Below are positions 4,687 to 6,328 of a stretch of DNA of 6,328 bases, in pieces. The translations under genes were made by a program, and so were the position numbers. The notes below the pieces were generated by a model. That model was not told the origin of the DNA. It saw only the letters and a program-made list of their open reading frames with translations, and searched no databases. The DNA lies in contig DRLX01000256.1 in the NCBI GenBank assembly GCA_011322715.1, positions 1 through 6,328 on the forward strand. The letters are read 5' to 3'. How positions within the stretch are numbered: position 1 is the first letter of the stretch; each line of letters begins with the position of its first letter. The DNA is from Desulfobulbaceae bacterium. GTDB taxonomy: Bacteria; Desulfobacterota; Desulfobulbia; Desulfobulbales; Desulfobulbaceae.

Positions 4687-5853
4687 ATGTCTACTCAACT
4701 CTTTACCTCTGAATCAGTTTCCGAAGGACATCCCGATAAGGTTGCCGACCAGATTTCCGATGCCGTTCTTGATGCCATCCTTGCCAGTGATCCCCATCCG
4801 GAAAATGCGCGCGTGGCCTGCGAGACCATGATTAAAACCGGTGTCGCTATTGTTGCCGGCGAAATAACAACCGAGGCCTGGGTCGACCTGGATGATATGG
4901 TCCGCAAGGTGATCTGTGATATCGGCTACACCAGCTCCGATGTCGGCTTTGACGGCTCAACCTGTGCGGTTATGTCCCTGATCGGCAAGCAGTCCTCGGA
5001 TATCGCCCAGGGCGTAGACCGCACGTCCCGTGAAGAACAGGGAGCGGGAGATCAGGGTATGATGTTCGGCTATGCCACCAATGAAACCGATGTCCTTATG
5101 CCTGCGGCAATTACCTATGCCAATCGGCTCGTGCAGCGCCAGTCCGAAATCCGCAAGGCCGGGGTTTTGCCATGGTTGCGGCCCGATGCCAAAAGTCAGC
5201 TCACCCTGCGTTATGAAGACGGTAAGGTCGCAGCCATAGATGCGGTGGTGCTGTCGACCCAGCATGCCCCGGATATCGAGTATGAAAAACTCAAAGAAGG
5301 GGTGATGGAAAATATCATTAAACCGGTTTTACCTGAGAAATGGCTGCACGAGGGAACCAAATATCATATAAACCCGACCGGTTCCTTTGTCATCGGCGGT
5401 CCCGTCGGTGACTGCGGGGTTACTGGTCGCAAGATTATCGTCGATACCTATGGCGGCATGGCCAGACATGGCGGCGGCGCCTTTTCGGGCAAGGACCCTT
5501 CCAAGGTGGACCGTTCGGCGGCCTATGCAGGGCGCTATGTTGCCAAGAATATTGTTGCCGCCGGTCTGGCCGATCGCTGCGAGATCCAGGTTTCCTATGC
5601 CATTGGTGTGGCCGAGCCGACCTCCATTTCCGTGGAAACCTTCGGCACGGGCAAGATAGCGGGAGAAAAAATTGTGGAACTTATCCGCAATCATTTTGAC
5701 CTGCGGCCCTATGGGATTATTACCATGCTGGATCTGATCCGCCCCATTTATTTGAAGACGGCGGCCTACGGACATTTTGGACGTGAGGAGCCGGAATTCA
5801 CCTGGGAGCGGACCGACAAGGCCGATGAATTACGGGAAACGGCCGGGATATGA
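4687..5853 (+). CDS. metK: S-adenosylmethionine synthetase
   Basis: This 388-residue cytoplasmic enzyme makes SAM from methionine and ATP, hydrolysing the triphosphate to phosphate and pyrophosphate; the family works as a tetramer with Mg2+ and K+. It is complete and close to E. coli MetK (384 residues). Visible motifs are ESVSEGHPDK at 9-18, with catalytic His15 and the metal/ATP-binding Asp17-Lys18, then GAGDQGMMFGYA from 119, GGMARHGGGAFSGKD ending at Asp270, and the C-terminal DLRPYGII and AAYGHFGR. The start is supported by AAGGAG at 4674-4679, seven bases before ATG. It has its own strong promoter (4341-4368) and a long structured leader, which suggests control by SAM or methionine supply. 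It is followed after 80 bases by ahcY, a common pairing. No unusual residues or frameshifts were seen. Confidence 0.98.
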   Translation: MSTQLFTSESVSEGHPDKVADQISDAVLDAILASDPHPENARVACETMIKTGVAIVAGEITTEAWVDLDDMVRKVICDIGYTSSDVGFDGSTCAVMSLIGKQSSDIAQGVDRTSREEQGAGDQGMMFGYATNETDVLMPAAITYANRLVQRQSEIRKAGVLPWLRPDAKSQLTLRYEDGKVAAIDAVVLSTQHAPDIEYEKLKEGVMENIIKPVLPEKWLHEGTKYHINPTGSFVIGGPVGDCGVTGRKIIVDTYGGMARHGGGAFSGKDPSKVDRSAAYAGRYVAKNIVAAGLADRCEIQVSYAIGVAEPTSISVETFGTGKIAGEKIVELIRNHFDLRPYGIITMLDLIRPIYLKTAAYGHFGREEPEFTWERTDKADELRETAGI

Positions 5854-5924
5854 AACGCTTAAACGCTTAAATGTTCAAGCGTTCAAACGGGAAAACGAAA
5901 AGACAAAAAGACGAAAAGACGGAG
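5853..5924 (+). repeat. Nine-unit degenerate period-8 array filling the metK-ahcY gap
   Basis: From the last base of the metK stop codon, 72 bases divide without a gap into nine 8-base units of the form ARACGNNN. Unit position 1 is A in 9/9, position 2 A in 6 and G in 3, position 3 A in 8/9, position 4 C in 8/9, position 5 G in 8/9. The last three positions drift along the array: CTT, CTT, TTC, TTC, GGA, then AAA three times, then GAG. The first two units are identical. The last unit supplies GGAG (5921-5924), the ahcY Shine-Dalgarno, nine bases before its ATG. AACGCTT (5862-5868) and AAGCGTT (5877-5883) can form a 7-bp hairpin, and so can the copy at 5854-5860. It is most likely an expanded simple repeat; a role in spacing or mRNA processing is unknown. 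Confidence 0.85.
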
Positions 5925-5933
5925 TTATACAAT

Positions 5934-6328
5934 ATGAGTGACTATAAAGTAGCGGACATGAGTCTTGCTGATTGGGGCCGTAAGGAAACGGCTATTGCTG
6001 AAACGGAAATGCCGGGCCTCATGGCCCTGCGTGAGGAATACGGAGCGGAAAAACCGCTCAAAGGTGCCAGGATTGCCGGCTGTTTGCATATGACCATCCA
6101 GACTGCTGTCTTGATGGAAACCCTGGTCGAGCTTGGTGCGGAGCTGCGTTGGTCCTCCTGCAATATTTTTTCCACCCAGGACCATGCCGCTGCCGCCATG
6201 GCCGCGGCCGGGATCCCGACCTTTGCCTGGAAGGGAGAGAGTGAGGAGGAGTTCTGGTGGTGCATCGACCAGACCATTTTCGGTCCCGACGGCTGGCGGC
6301 CCAATATGCTTCTTGATGACGGCGGCGA
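5934..6328 (+). CDS. ahcY: Adenosylhomocysteinase, 3'-truncated by window edge
   Basis: The first 131 codons of S-adenosylhomocysteine hydrolase are present; the frame runs off the right edge. The enzyme splits S-adenosylhomocysteine reversibly into adenosine and homocysteine using bound NAD+, removing the product inhibitor of SAM-dependent methylation and feeding homocysteine to the fusion protein upstream. The N-terminus YKVAD, EMPGLM, PLKGARIAGCLHMT, SSCNIFSTQDHAAAA, AWKGE and LDDGG are hallmark segments, very close to animal enzymes as I remember them. His52 and Thr54 (human His55 and Thr57) and Asp129 (human Asp131) are substrate-binding or catalytic residues. Gln56 replaces human Glu59, as in other bacterial members. 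The Rossmann domain lies beyond the window. The start is supported by GGAG at 5921-5924, supplied by the last unit of the repeat array. It is probably co-transcribed with metK. Confidence 0.96.
   Translation, partial: MSDYKVADMSLADWGRKETAIAETEMPGLMALREEYGAEKPLKGARIAGCLHMTIQTAVLMETLVELGAELRWSSCNIFSTQDHAAAAMAAAGIPTFAWKGESEEEFWWCIDQTIFGPDGWRPNMLLDDGG

Overview
The window is a 6.3 kb piece of a moderately GC-rich bacterial chromosome with every recognisable gene on the + strand. Gene content (a FabL-type enoyl-ACP reductase, a plant-like class II ketol-acid reductoisomerase, a homocysteine methyltransferase/MTHFR fusion, MetK and a eukaryote-like AhcY) would fit a Desulfobacterota bacterium, perhaps of the Desulfobulbales. 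This is inferred from remembered protein similarity, not from a search. No mobile element, CRISPR array, tRNA or rRNA is visible.

Layout: (1) 1-459 is the 3' part of a fabL-like gene, cut by the window edge. (2) 460-880 is non-coding and holds a nested inverted-repeat cluster, a probable sigma-70-type promoter, short direct repeats, a TTCAC/GTGAA cluster and the ilvC ribosome binding site. (3) 881-2356 is ilvC. After 54 bases comes (4) 2411-4258, the fused homocysteine S-methyltransferase/methylenetetrahydrofolate reductase. (5) 4259-4686 starts with a strong promoter, followed by a leader of about 310 nt that is rich in structure. (6) 4687-5853 is metK. (7) 5853-5924 is an unbroken run of nine degenerate 8-base units running from the metK stop codon to the ahcY Shine-Dalgarno sequence. 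(8) 5934 to the right edge is the N-terminal third of ahcY.

The genes from 2411 onward cover the activated methyl cycle. The fusion protein makes 5-methyl-THF and methylates homocysteine to methionine, MetK makes S-adenosylmethionine (SAM), and AhcY returns S-adenosylhomocysteine to homocysteine. ilvC (valine/isoleucine/leucine synthesis) sits directly upstream and may be co-transcribed with the fusion gene.

The most interesting part is the metK leader. It holds a 7-bp hairpin whose loop opens with GGUUUAAC (SAM-II: GAUUUAAC). That loop can form a pseudoknot with a downstream CUGG followed by UAAA, which is the topology and partial core sequence of SAM-II riboswitches. Directly downstream are two mutually exclusive sets of helices. 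One of them buries the Shine-Dalgarno sequence of a possible 49-codon hydrophobic open reading frame, which ends on the metK Shine-Dalgarno sequence. All of this was read by eye; no folding program or covariance model was run.
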